Shown: one piece after another, positions 44,697-55,200 of the stretch
Numbering within the stretch: the first letter of the stretch is position 1
How the letters are laid out: the number at the start of each line of letters is the position of its first letter
NCBI RefSeq assembly: GCF_002287235.1
Contig: NZ_LMVP01000223.1
Location: 1 to 64,000 of the forward strand
From: Methanosarcina spelaei
GTDB taxonomy: Archaea; Halobacteriota; Methanosarcinia; Methanosarcinales; Methanosarcinaceae
Direction: 5' to 3'
Length of the DNA stretch: 64,000 bases
Notes under the pieces: generated by a model
What the model was told of the DNA's origin: nothing
The model's database searches: none
The model's input: only the letters and a program-made list of their open reading frames with translations
Translations under genes and position numbers: made by a program

Positions 44697-45260
44697 TTAG
44701 AGCTTGTAGGTTGAAGTAATATATGCGGCAACTCCAGCTTTTATAATTTCTCCAGGCAGAAAAGGAACGACGCCAAGAGCAAGGGCTGCTCCAGGCCCGA
44801 TTTCAGACACAAACATTAATTGAATAAATCCGCAGGTATAGATAACCAGGACTCCTACACTCATATTAATGACATTAATCAGGAGGCTGGACTTGTCAGC
44901 GTTTTCAGCCTTCTCGAAGAGCTTTCCCACAGTATAAGCCGCCAGAATGAAACCAATTATGTACCCGCCTGTTGGCCCAAAAAGTACGCCCATTCCGGAA
45001 CTACCTCCTGCAAACACAGGAAGTCCTGCAATGCCAAGCAGGGTATATACTATTATGCTCAAGCCTCCCCATTTGCTTTTCAGCATGCTTCCGGCAAGCA
45101 GGACAAAGAAAACCTGCAGTGTAACAGGAACTGGAGAGAAAGGTATAGGGATCTGTATGTAAGCTCCTGCTGAGGTCAGAGCTGCAAAAAGAGATGCGAA
45201 AACCATCATTCTTAGTTCAGGGGTCCGGTTGGAATAGGGTTCGTTGCTTTTTATATGCAC
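44697..45260 (-). CDS. bioY: BioY biotin-binding membrane protein
   Basis: The S component that binds biotin. It is 187 residues with six spans. Family features are GAYIQIPIPFSPVPVTLQVFFVLLAGSMLKSKWG, YTLLGIAGLPVFAGGSSG, LFGPTGGYIIGFILAAYTVG and the end PFLPGEIIKAGVAAYI. It heads the set with its own two ATPases and T component, so this is a self-contained biotin importer. Biotin is needed here by pyruvate carboxylase. ATG at 45260. Confidence 0.95.
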   Translation of the reverse strand: MHIKSNEPYSNRTPELRMMVFASLFAALTSAGAYIQIPIPFSPVPVTLQVFFVLLAGSMLKSKWGGLSIIVYTLLGIAGLPVFAGGSSGMGVLFGPTGGYIIGFILAAYTVGKLFEKAENADKSSLLINVINMSVGVLVIYTCGFIQLMFVSEIGPGAALALGVVPFLPGEIIKAGVAAYITSTYKL

Positions 45261-45688
45261 ATATTTTCCTCTTATCAGTTTTATTAGGTTTTTCTAATTT
45301 TTTTCACATTTTTCAAGCCTGTCAAAGCTTTTTATGCCCCTAAATTGGCAGGCAATATAATCTGGTGCAAAGTAAAGGATATAACAGATAGAAAGACTGG
45401 AACCGCAGTAACCTTACTATCCATAATGATAACTTCATAAAGGTTAATTTAAATCCTGGAAAATATATCTCAATTGAAAATCTTGAAAATGTGAAATATT
45501 GTTAACCTTTGGGAGATCAAAGGTTAACATTGGATTTAAAACTTTCCTGAAAAATCCTGGTTCTTGTTTCCAGGTTTACATTCAGTTATGAAGCGATAAT
45601 TTGATATATATCTTATACCGGTATTATGGATCACCTGAAATGTAAATAGTAGATAGTTGCAAGATTGCATTTTGAGGAAGCTTTTCAT
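45261..45688. other. Intergenic region between bioY and tRNA-Arg
   Basis: An imperfect dyad GTTAACCTTTGGGAG...AAAGGTTAAC (arms GTTAACCTTT and AAAGGTTAAC, about 45502-45527) lies here and could be an operator or hairpin. No BirA-box match is claimed. TATA-like TTTATATA is weak. No gene. Confidence 0.45.
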
Positions 45689-45763
45689 GGGCGTGTGGCC
45701 TAGCCAGGATATGGCGGCAGCCTCCTAAGCTGTAAATCGGGGGTTCAAATCCCTTCGCGCCCG
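45689..45763 (+). tRNA. tRNA-Arg (anticodon CCT)
   Basis: Acceptor GGGCGTG pairs with CGCGCCC (one G-T). The anticodon arm is GCAGC-CTCCTAA-GCTGT and the T arm GGGGGTTCAAATCCCTT. Anticodon CCT reads AGG. The body is close to the tRNA-Arg(TCT) at 36001. CCA not encoded. Confidence 0.95.
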
Positions 45764-45774
45764 CTAATTTCCTT

Positions 45775-45950
45775 TAATATGTCTTTTTCGTAACGAGTAT
45801 TTACTTAGCTGTCTTTTTCGTAACCAGTATTTACTTAGCTGTCTTTTTCGTAACCAGTATTTACTTAACCTGTCCTTTTGTAACTCTATTTGTTAAACTT
45901 GTCTTTTTCGTAACCCATATTTACCTGATCTGTTTTTTTGTAATCTTATT
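45775..45950. repeat. 30-bp tandem repeat, left part of an interrupted array
   Basis: Unit GTCTTTTTCGTAACCAGTAT plus TTACTTAGCT, about five to six copies becoming more divergent to the right, where it is interrupted by the element at 45951. Confidence 0.85.
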
Positions 45951-46211
45951 CCTACATTCGGCAGCAAGCACATTCTAACACTTAAATATTCTTCATCATT
46001 AGTTTTTGTAGTTTTAGTTAAAAATCAGTATCATGAGGACTAAATATCTATTCAGATTTGTCGTTTCTCTCCTTTTGTTACAAATATATATTAATAATGT
46101 TATGGTTAACATTTAGTAATTTTTAATTTAAATTTAATTTAAATAGTTCTGAAAAAAACGATATCAATAGAAAAATTGAATGGATTTTTATGTCGACCTG
46201 CCGAAAGCAGG
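45951..46211. mobile_element. Two-copy 260-bp element, copy B
   Basis: Same ends as copy A (starts CCTACATTCGGCAGCAAGCA, ends GACCTGCCGAAAGCAGG) and similar along its length. GTTATGGTTAACATTTAGTA and the last 55 bases are essentially identical to copy A. It is flanked by TTATT on both sides (45946-45950, 46212-46216). It is inserted in a 30-bp repeat array that resumes on the right. Confidence 0.7.
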
Positions 46212-46290
46212 TTATTTATTTAACCTGCTTTTTTCGTAATCCTATTTGTTTAACCTACTTTTTTCGTAATCCTATTTGTTTAACCTGTCT
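46212..46290. repeat. 30-bp tandem repeat, right part of the interrupted array
   Basis: CTGCTTTTTTCGTAATCCTA plus TTTGTTTAAC, about two and a half copies, related to the units left of the element. Confidence 0.8.
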
Positions 46291-46489
46291 TCTTCGGTTT
46301 TTTCAAGAAACGAAAGTCTATTTTTGAACTACATAGCTTTCAACTCTAAGGCTTTCTGAATATTCTGCCTGCTTAGAAGAACCGAATTTTTCTGAGTAAC
46401 TGGGTACTCTTGTAAACAATGGAAAATTTCTTATCCGGAAAGTAAGTATTGCATAGAAGTACACAATAAGGTTTTATTATTATAACCCA

Positions 46490-46996
46490 GTGGATTCTGT
46501 TTTATTAGAAAAGAAAATGCTAACCCAGAGGAAACACGAATTGATCAGAAAAGCCAGAGTAAATGACGTAGTTGTAATGAAACAAATCATCAATACTTAT
46601 TCGAAGGAAGAGTTGATGCTCGCCCGTTCTCTGAGTGAGATATACGAGAACATCAGGGATTATTACGTCTGTGAGATTGATGGAGAAGTTGTAGGCTGTT
46701 GTGCCCTACATGTAGTGTGGGAAGACCTTGCAGAGATACTTGCCCTTGCCGTGAACCCGGTCTGTGCAAGAAAAGGAATAGGTACAAAGCTTGTTTCTGC
46801 CTGTCTTGAGGATGCTAAAAACCTTGGTATGAAAGAAGTTTTTGCCCTTACTTACGTACCCGGCTTTTTCGAGACTCTGGACTTTAAGGTTGTAGACAAA
46901 AACAGCCTTCCTAGAAAGATCTGGTCCGGCTGCTTGAGATGCCCTAAGTTTCCGGATTGTAATGAAATTGCTGTTATGAAGTCGGTTAATCCCTGA
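46490..46996 (+). CDS. GNAT N-acetyltransferase (short N-acetylglutamate synthase-like)
   Basis: A 168-residue acetyltransferase. The acetyl-CoA site is VNPVCARKGIGTKLVSACLEDA. The C-terminal LPRKIWSGCLRCPKFPDCNE, with its cysteines, is typical of the short ArgA-like group that can make N-acetylglutamate for arginine synthesis. This assignment is likely but not proven, because no arginine gene is adjacent. GTG at 46490 or ATG at 46517 could start it. Confidence 0.75.
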   Translation: MDSVLLEKKMLTQRKHELIRKARVNDVVVMKQIINTYSKEELMLARSLSEIYENIRDYYVCEIDGEVVGCCALHVVWEDLAEILALAVNPVCARKGIGTKLVSACLEDAKNLGMKEVFALTYVPGFFETLDFKVVDKNSLPRKIWSGCLRCPKFPDCNEIAVMKSVNP

Positions 46997-47221
46997 ACTG
47001 CTTATGAAATCCTTCTCCAGGATCTTTCTTTTCTATTTTTTGAATATAAAACTTGAAACTCGAAACTTGAAATTCGAAATTTGAAATACAGGATTTAAAT
47101 TTGCAAGATTTAAAATAAATGTAAATAGCCAAAGATCAAAAATTATTTATTCAGGTGGTTACATTTTTAGGCTATCCTAATACCGGATCTTGAATCAGGC
47201 ATACGCTGGCGGGATGACGTA

Positions 47222-47887
47222 ATGCATATCGATCGATTTGAAGAATATCTTGAAACTATTCTCTATCTCATTAGAAAAAATCAGAGCCCTGCAAAGACAA
47301 AACAGATCTCTGAAGAACTCAACGTATCTCCGCCGAGCGTGACGGAAATGATAAAAAAGTTACATTCTTCAGGGCTTGTAGAGTATACACCTTATCAGGG
47401 AGTTGAATTGACAAAGAAAGGAACTGATCAGGCTATCAAGATCAAAAGAAAACACCAGGTACTTGAAACCTTCCTGGTTGATGTCCTTGATTTTGATAGG
47501 AAGGAAGCCCATAAAGAAGCCTGTGAACTTGAGCATGCAGTCTCGGATGCCGTACTTGAAAAGATATACGAATTTCTGGGATGCCCCGAATATTGCCCTG
47601 ACGGGAATCCTATCAATATTGATAAAAATAATATAAGGCAAGAGGAAAGTTTTATCCCGCTTGATGAAATGGAAGAAGGTAGTTCAGGCAAAGTTGCCAG
47701 AGTGACCCTTCCAAGAGAGACAAAAGAGCGTTTGACTTCCCTTGGTATTCTTACAGGAGAAGATATCGAGATTAGGAGAAAACAGAAACAGGGCTGTATC
47801 TCGGTTATAGTGGTAGGATCAGAAATAGCTCTCGGAAGGGACATTGCAAAGAAAATATTCATAGCTCCAAAAAGCAAAAGAGTGTAA
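47222..47887 (+). CDS. DtxR-family iron-dependent regulator with FeoA-like domain
   Basis: A 221-residue regulator. Its winged helix spans residues 1-65 (ISEELNVSPPSVTEMIKKLHSSGLVEY). The dimer and metal domain carries CELEHAVSD, the C-x2-E-H iron ligands of DtxR. The C-terminal SH3-like FeoA segment is about 150-218 (GKVARVTLPRETKERLTSLGI). It lies 45 bp before feoB, so it probably represses iron uptake when Fe2+ is ample. ATG at 47222. Confidence 0.9.
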   Translation: MHIDRFEEYLETILYLIRKNQSPAKTKQISEELNVSPPSVTEMIKKLHSSGLVEYTPYQGVELTKKGTDQAIKIKRKHQVLETFLVDVLDFDRKEAHKEACELEHAVSDAVLEKIYEFLGCPEYCPDGNPINIDKNNIRQEESFIPLDEMEEGSSGKVARVTLPRETKERLTSLGILTGEDIEIRRKQKQGCISVIVVGSEIALGRDIAKKIFIAPKSKRV

Positions 47888-47932
47888 AAGTACGAGAAGG
47901 CATACAACTGGAACGGAGTAAAATAACTAGAG

Positions 47933-49912
47933 ATGACAGGAATTTCAAGTTCATGCTGCACTTCGGGAAGTGAAAGTAAGAACAAAAGTCCCTATGACCT
48001 TACAATAGCTTTCATAGGAAACCCAAGCGTTGGAAAAAGCGTATTCTTCAGTAGATTAACCGGGGTAGGTGTAGAGATCTCGAATTATCCGGGTACGACA
48101 GTTGCTCTTAAAAGGGGAATTGTAAAGGCTCGGGGAAAAACTATTGAAATCATTGACCTGCCAGGCATTTATTCTCTTGGGGTCACAAATGAAGATGAGA
48201 AAGTAACTAAGAAATTTCTGATTGAGGACCGGCCGGATGTTATAATCAATGTCGTTGACGCAAGCAGGCTTGAAAGGAATCTGTACCTGACTCTACAGCT
48301 TCTGGAACTCGATATTCCGATGGTTGTTGCGTTAAACCAGGTAGATCTGGCTGCAGACCTCGGAATTCTCGTTGATAAGGACGGACTCTCAGAACTTCTT
48401 GGCCTGCCTGTAGTGCCAACAGTTGCGACCTGGGGAATAGGGCTCGATGAGGTAATGCTTGTAGCCCTTGACGAACAGAATAAAAATCAGGAACACCATC
48501 AGGTAAGATATAGCCAGTGGATCCGGCAGGCTCTTTCTAGCCTTGACTATGCTTTTCCCAACATACCTCCAATCGTAAAAATGGCAGCTCTACTAAATGA
48601 TGCTGAGTTTGTAGAACTCTGCTGTATGCCGCCTGAGGCTAATGCCTTGCTCTCTTCTGCCAGACGGTTAAGACAGAACCTGGAGATCGAACAGGGAATT
48701 TCAGTACCTGATACTGTTGCAAGAGATCTCTATGGAGAAACAGGATATATTGTGGACAGCGTGGTTTCAAGGTTTGAACCTAAAAAAAATATAAGAGAAA
48801 GAATAGATGCCATCCTTACTTCCCCGAATTTCGGAATTGCAGTGCTCATATCTGCTCTGCTCTTTACTTTCCTTCTTGTTTTCCGGGTAGGAGGCTTCCT
48901 TGAGACCTGGATTGTGAATGAAATCTTTGAGCCTCATGTGATCCTTCCTGCCGAAGCCGCAACTTCGGGCATGTCGCCTATCATGAAAAATCTGATTATA
49001 TATTCTCTTCGGGGAGTAGAGGCCGGTTTTGCAATTGCCATTCCATACATCGCAGTTTTTTACGCCATTCTTTCCGTATTTGAGGATTCGGGTTATCTTA
49101 CAAGGGCGGCTTTTCTGCTCGATAATCTTACGCATAAGCTTGGTCTTCACGGAAGAGCCGTGATTCCGCTGGTTCTTGGCTTTGGTTGCAATGTTCCTGC
49201 AATTATGGCAGTGCATTCCCTTGGCACGCAGAGGGAAAGGAGGATAGCTTCTCTTCTTATATCTTTAATTCCCTGCTCTGCACGGACCGTCATTATCCTG
49301 GGACTTGTTGGAACTTTCGTAGGTTTCTGGCCTGCAGTTTCAATCTATCTTATGGAGATTTTCATTATTGCTGGCATGGGTTTGATTCTGGGAAAGAGCC
49401 TGCCAGGACAGAGGAGTGGCTTCATCATGGAAATGACTCCTCTTAGAAAACCGGAACTGAAATCTACCCTCAAAAAGACTTGGATGAAAAGTAGAGAATT
49501 TTTGTATATTGCTTTCCCGCTTCTACTCGTTGGAAGCGCTTTTTTGGGAATTGCCGATGCTCTTGGCCTTCTTTCCATCTTCCAGGACTTTGTAGAGCCT
49601 ATATCCGTGGGAATGCTGGGCCTTCCGGCATTTGCGGCAACTGCCCTGGTTTTTGGGATACTTAGAAAGGAAATGGCTCTTCAGATTCTTGCAGTACTTG
49701 CAGGTACAGCCAATTTTGCAGCTGTAATGACACCTGTCCAGATGTACCAGTTTGCTGTAATTACGACCATTTATGTGCCATGTGTGGCAACGATTGCAGT
49801 ACTGAAGCACGAACTTGGAATAAAGGATACGGCTTTGATAGTTATTTTCACTATACTACTGGCTATTGGAATGGGCATCCTGATCCGGATTTTTGGGCCT
49901 ATTTTTCTGTGA
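47933..49912 (+). CDS. feoB: Ferrous iron transporter FeoB
   Basis: Membrane Fe2+ importer, 659 residues. The N-terminal G domain has GNPSVGKSVFFSRLTG, ISNYPGTTVALKRG, DLPGIYSLG and NQVD. The membrane part carries paired Gate motifs (RAAFLLDNLTHKLGLHGRAV, GFGCNVPAIMAV and GILRKEMALQILA). Short Cys-rich N-terminus MTGISSSCCTSG. No separate feoA gene is nearby. Its domain is instead on the upstream DtxR protein. Confidence 0.95.
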   Translation: MTGISSSCCTSGSESKNKSPYDLTIAFIGNPSVGKSVFFSRLTGVGVEISNYPGTTVALKRGIVKARGKTIEIIDLPGIYSLGVTNEDEKVTKKFLIEDRPDVIINVVDASRLERNLYLTLQLLELDIPMVVALNQVDLAADLGILVDKDGLSELLGLPVVPTVATWGIGLDEVMLVALDEQNKNQEHHQVRYSQWIRQALSSLDYAFPNIPPIVKMAALLNDAEFVELCCMPPEANALLSSARRLRQNLEIEQGISVPDTVARDLYGETGYIVDSVVSRFEPKKNIRERIDAILTSPNFGIAVLISALLFTFLLVFRVGGFLETWIVNEIFEPHVILPAEAATSGMSPIMKNLIIYSLRGVEAGFAIAIPYIAVFYAILSVFEDSGYLTRAAFLLDNLTHKLGLHGRAVIPLVLGFGCNVPAIMAVHSLGTQRERRIASLLISLIPCSARTVIILGLVGTFVGFWPAVSIYLMEIFIIAGMGLILGKSLPGQRSGFIMEMTPLRKPELKSTLKKTWMKSREFLYIAFPLLLVGSAFLGIADALGLLSIFQDFVEPISVGMLGLPAFAATALVFGILRKEMALQILAVLAGTANFAAVMTPVQMYQFAVITTIYVPCVATIAVLKHELGIKDTALIVIFTILLAIGMGILIRIFGPIFL

Positions 49913-51189
49913 TTTCTTCATTCCGGTTTCTGTTTTGTTCTTTATTCCGGTTTCTGTTTTGTTCTTTATTCCGGTTTCTGTTATTATACTATGTTGCAGG
50001 TCTTCTTACCCAGACTTACCTCATAAGTAACTATCTTTCTCTACTTATTTATCTAAGTGTATGTGATTAATCTAGCAAAAGGAAAATTTTGCTATATCTG
50101 GCGCAACATTTATATATTAATAAATGTGTTTCTTCTTTTCAAAAAATTCTGTTTTTATCGCAAACTATTAATATTTGATACATAGTGTTATTCCCGATGA
50201 CCCGAATTACCACTCACTTACACAAAAACGTGTTGAGTGTTATTATGGATATAATCGAAATGGACAATTTCCGCGAGCCTGGACTTGATGAGGTTCAATT
50301 TTTCCTTGAAAGCACCGGAACTCACGGTTCCGTTGTTAATGAAGATGCTGCGGAAATGGACTGTACCTCTTCCAAAATTCAATCGAGGGAGAATGTACTG
50401 GTCGATTTTAATAGTTCCTTTTCGTCCATTAACTAACACTTCCCTTAAGGATATTTCTCCCTTCTTGAAATCCAACTCTTTAACTCTTTTATTTTAAGTT
50501 AAACTTGGGTTTCATTTACTTATTTTACAGTTTATGAACCTTTTTTCTCTGGATTTCTCTGTAAATATATCGGGATTTGAATATTACTCTCACTCGATTT
50601 GTTCAGGCATGCAGGAACTGCACAAGTATATCTATTTATTACTTATCATGCATATATCGAAAAATATTTATATAAATTTTCGATCAAGTTATTCCTCTTT
50701 TGCTTCTTAATTTTCTTTTGCTTCCTAATTTTCTTTTGTTTCCTCAATCCTCTTTTGTTTTTAATTTTCTTTTGTTCCCTAACCCTCTTTTATTCCCTAA
50801 CCCTCTTTTGCTTCCTAATTTTCTTTTGTTCCCTAACCCTCTTTTATCCCTTGATCCCTTTTAGTCCTCTTCTATTGTTTCCTTGAAAAATCAGTTCCCG
50901 CTTCAGGAAACTTTTTATCACAGTTTTTGGTATCTCCAGCACGATTTACGGAATATTTCGGCAAAAATTAAATAAAAAGATTTTTGTTCCTCTTTGTAAG
51001 AGTTAGAAAAGGCAGGAAAAACTATCGATTACCATATATATTTAAAGTAAGATTACATGTACTTTGTATATATTATTTAAATTCCTATGATCTAATCAAT
51101 TTAATTATTATTGTGCTGACTGCTTTATCACCAGAAAATTCCAGGCAGTCAGAAAATCGGAACCCGAATTTATCATAAGAGGTACTTTT
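49913..51189. other. Long intergenic region with repeats and a possible gene remnant
   Basis: 49920-49980 holds a 24-bp repeat (ATTCCGGTTTCTGTTTTGTT plus CTTT, 2.6 copies). 50185-50436 is open on the plus strand (MTRITTHLHKNVLSVIMDII...ESTGTHGSVVNEDAAEMDC...) and looks compositionally gene-like in more than one frame. It may be a transposase fragment but was not identified. 50690-50870 is a pyrimidine-rich degenerate repeat (CTTTTGCTTCCTAATTTT). Confidence 0.5.
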
Positions 51190-52206
51190 ATGAGAACTGG
51201 ACAGAGGGATGTGCACAATACACCGCTTAAAAGGCGATTATCGGTAACCTATGAGGAGCTTGAGACTCTCAAGAAATCGATTAAGGTTTCGGTTCTCAAT
51301 GAACTGCGGGCCGAAATGGAAAATGTTTCCGATCAAGACTCCATCAAAGATCTTGTCCTTTCCGAAATCAGAACAGAGCTTATGGGAATTCCTAACCCTG
51401 CCTTACTCAAGGCTTCAATCCTGAACGAATTAAGAACAGAATTGAAAGCATCAGGAGAAAATGACTCGGGAGCAGCTGACAGGAAACTTAGGGAACTTGG
51501 AAGCATTCAGGATGGGCTTGTCCGCGAATTGCTTGACCAGAAAACGATAATAAAAAAACTGGAAACACAGATAGGGGATCTTGCTAAACAACTGGATAAC
51601 GCAAAAAAAATTGCTCCGGTTGCTCCACCTTCTGTGGTCCCGTCTTCTCCTTCTACTGTTCCATCTTCCATTACTCTGCCTCTTCCTGAAGACCCTCTTG
51701 ACCTTCCGCCCCTTTCCAGAAAAGCCAAACCGAGACCTGAGCTTAAAAAAGAAAGACCGGCATATAGACTGGGACAATTTAAGGAAGCTCCTGCCTCCCT
51801 GCCAGGTATAGGCGCAAAAGTTCAGCTAAAACTCAGAGAAATTGAGCCGGCAGATCTAGACAGAGATGAAGCCGAAACTAAGTGTGAATATATTATTGCA
51901 GAAAGTGGTGATAAAAGAGGGCTTAGAGGCATTATTAGACAGGGACACTCAGTTAGAGAACCTGCCAGGCAACAACAGCCGATCAAAACACAGTTCAGGC
52001 AGCCATCCCCGGTACCGTCGTTACATGAAAGACAGCCTTCTACTGATAATACCGGCTCTATGAATCAACCCGCAGATGATTATAAATGTGAGTATATAAT
52101 TGCTGAGAGGCCTTCGAAAAAGCATTTCATAGAAGAGTCAGTGGACGTGCGGGAAAAAGAAGATGCCGAAGTTATCACATGTAGCCGGAAAAAAAATTCT
52201 CGGTGA
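51190..52206 (+). CDS. Unknown coiled-coil protein upstream of smc
   Basis: A 338-residue soluble protein of no recognised family. Residues about 15-75 hold two related helical units (SVLNELRAEMENVSDQDSIK and ASILNELRTELKASGEND). A coiled coil spans about 90-135 (LVRELLDQKTIIKKLETQIG). A Pro/Ser-rich hinge lies at 138-175, and a C-terminal region where KCEYIIAE occurs twice (near 234 and 302). The duplicated motif may be a binding peptide. ATG at 51190 has AGAGG nine bases before it. It lies 57 bp before smc and so may be part of the condensin operon. Confidence 0.6.
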   Translation: MRTGQRDVHNTPLKRRLSVTYEELETLKKSIKVSVLNELRAEMENVSDQDSIKDLVLSEIRTELMGIPNPALLKASILNELRTELKASGENDSGAADRKLRELGSIQDGLVRELLDQKTIIKKLETQIGDLAKQLDNAKKIAPVAPPSVVPSSPSTVPSSITLPLPEDPLDLPPLSRKAKPRPELKKERPAYRLGQFKEAPASLPGIGAKVQLKLREIEPADLDRDEAETKCEYIIAESGDKRGLRGIIRQGHSVREPARQQQPIKTQFRQPSPVPSLHERQPSTDNTGSMNQPADDYKCEYIIAERPSKKHFIEESVDVREKEDAEVITCSRKKNSR

Positions 52207-52263
52207 AATAAAGCTTAAAAAGACAGAAACATTCTCAAAAACGTAAGATTACAGAGGCATTCT

Positions 52264-55200
52264 GTGTATATAAAAGAGATTGAATTTGTTAACTTTAAGT
52301 CTTTCGGAAAAAAAGTAAAGATTCCCTTTTATAATGACTTTACTACAATTTCGGGTCCGAACGGGAGTGGGAAGTCTAATATAATAGACGGGATTCTTTT
52401 TGCACTCGGGCTCACAAGTTCAAGGACTCTTCGTGCTGAAAAACTTACCGATTTGATTTATAATGGCGACGCGTCAAAAAAGCCTGATTTTGCTCAGGTT
52501 ACGATCCGTTTTGATAACTCTGACCATAAGTTACCTTTAGAGCTTGATGAAGTTGAGGTCTCAAGAAAGATCCGGCGGACAAAAAGCGGATACTACAGCT
52601 ATTTTTATTTCAATGGAAAAGCCGTAAGTCTTGGAGAAATCCATTCCCAGCTTGAAAAAGCCGGAATAACGCCTGAAGGCTACAATGTGGTTATGCAGGG
52701 AGATGTAACGCAAATTATCTCCATGACTTCCGTAGAAAGAAGAAAGATTATAGACGAAATCGCAGGAGTTGCGGAGTTTGACGAACGAAAGCAAAAGGCA
52801 CTTGATGAACTGGAAATCGTAAGACAGCAAATCGAGCGAGTGGATATAATCCTTGAAGAGGTACGCACTCAGTTAGGAAAACTTGCAGGGGAACGAGACC
52901 AGGCATTAAAATACCAGGCGCTCAAGGCTGAAAAAGTAAAATTTGAAGGATATCTCCTGCTTTCCAAACTCAAGGACGCTAGAGCTGAACTGCAAAATGT
53001 TGATAAGGAACTCACAGGCAAGGAAGAACACCTTGAAAAAGTCCAGCTACTCCTGAACGAAAGAATGAAGGAACTTCAGGCTCTTGAAGAAACCCTAGAA
53101 GAGCTTTCAGTCGAAATCCGAAAGAAAGGAGAGGATGAACAGCTTCAGGTTAAGAGGGAGATCGAAGAAATAAAGGGAGAAATTTCTCGCTGCGTAGATA
53201 GTATAGAGCTTTCGGAATCCGAACTTGAGGAAGCTGACTCACGACGCAGGAAAGCCTTTGTAGAAATCGATTCCACCAAGGGTAAGGTCAGAGAACTCGA
53301 AGAAAAGATTGAAGCCGAAAACCTGAGAAAAGAAAGCATTTCTTCAGAGCTTTCCGAGCGTAAAACAGAACGCATGCTGCTCCAGAGCAAGATTGCTGAT
53401 GTAGATGCAAAATTTACTGCTACACGGGATGAGCTCATGACTGTCAGGAAGAAGCTGGAAGATGTAAAAAATGAAAAAAACGAACTGATCCGAACAGAGG
53501 ACCGACTTCTTGACACACTTAGGAGAAAATCTTTGGAACTTCGGGAGATCGAAAACCAGATCAGAGACGCCGAAGCAGCAGTTGCTACCTCTGACAGTGA
53601 TACGCTTTCTGTCAGGTACGAGCTTGAAAAGCTTTCCGAAAATCTGGAATCTCTTATTCGGGACCGTGATGATATCGAAAGCAGCCATTTCAGGATAAAG
53701 GAAGATATAAAGAAACTTGAAAACAAACTCCACAGCCTCCAGCAGGAGTACACAATCACGGAGGCAAGAGTGCGGGCATCTGAACAGGGCGGAGGCTATT
53801 CCAGGGCTGTGGAAATGGTAATAGGGGCTGCAAGGCAGGAAGATCTTTTTGGAATTCACGGGACCATTGCCCAGCTTGGAAGAGTGGACAGGCAATACTC
53901 AATAGCTCTGGAAGTTGCTGCAGGAAACCGAATGCAGGCAATTGTTGTGGATACTGATGCCGATGCTGCCGAAGCAATCGAATACCTGAAGCGTAGGAAA
54001 GGAGGACGAGCTACCTTCCTTCCCCTCAATAAAATGAAAGAGCCCAGACGACTTGGAAACCTGAGCTACGAAGATGGAGTAATAGGGTACGCAATTGACC
54101 TTATTCAGTTTGATTCCAGTTTTGAACCTGCTTTCTGGTATGTTTTTCAGGACACTCTTGTTATGGAAAACCTTGCAAGTGCCCGTCGCCTCATGGGAAA
54201 GGCGAGAATGGTAACCCTTGAAGGCGAACTTCTGGAAAAAAGCGGAGCAATGGTAGGAGGATCAGTTTCCTCTAAATCAGGAGCTTCTTTTGCGGCTGCA
54301 GAAAAAGATAAACTGCTTGAACTTGCAGAGGAGATCAGGTCCCTGGATGCAAGTCGGAATGCAGCCATAAGCAAGCAGGACAGCATTGAAAGCCATCTTT
54401 TCGAGCTGAGCAGGAAAATTCGGGACTGTGAAGCTACGATCTCAAGAAAAGAGAACCAGCTTGAGGAAATTGCAGGCAGGGAAGCAAAACTTGCTGAACT
54501 TCTTGAATCCAAACAGGCCGACCTTAAATCAATCGAGGAGTCCAGAACCGAACTCGGAACTGAAATGGAAAAGGTATCTGCGGAGAAATCCGACAAGGAA
54601 AATACCGTATCCGAGCTTGAGGAGCAGATCTCAGGGCTTGAAACTAAACTTGCTGATTCCCCTCTGCCTGAAATCAACAAAAAAATAGAATTCGTTGACG
54701 AAGAACTCCGCAGGCTAGATGGCCGAATCCGAGATATTGAAGCCACATTAAATGCCTTGCAGCTTGAAAAAGAGTATACCGAACAGAAAATTGCTGAAGC
54801 AAAGGAAGTTATCAGGGAACTTGATGAGAAGAAAGCTTCAAGAATGGAGAAAGTTAATAATCTGAAGATAAAAATAAAGGAGTTTGAAGAAAAACTTGAA
54901 GAAAAGAAAGTCAGGGAGGTTGAACTCTCAGACGAACTGCTAGGTCTTCAGCAAGAGCGGGAAAAAGTTCAGGTTGAACACAATGCGGTCAAACGCAGGG
55001 TAAGTATTGCCTCAACCACACTTGAAAAAGCGAAGCAGCAGGTGCTTACGCTCACGGCTACTAAAAACGCGCTTTTAGACCAAGAAAAGCAGTTTGCTGA
55101 AGAAATCCTGAAAAGAGGCATAGAGGAGACTGATGAGGTTCCGAATTACGAAACCGTTTACATGCGGATTCAGGCAATCGATGAAGCCCTCAGGCGGCTT

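Noticed and set aside
50185-50475. Possible small gene on either strand
   Set aside because: Several frames are open but none has a recognised domain. A transposase remnant is possible but was not identified, so it is only described in the intergenic entry.
53145-53759. Long minus-strand Ser-rich frames inside smc
   Set aside because: These are antisense shadows of the Glu/Lys-rich coiled-coil coding sequence.
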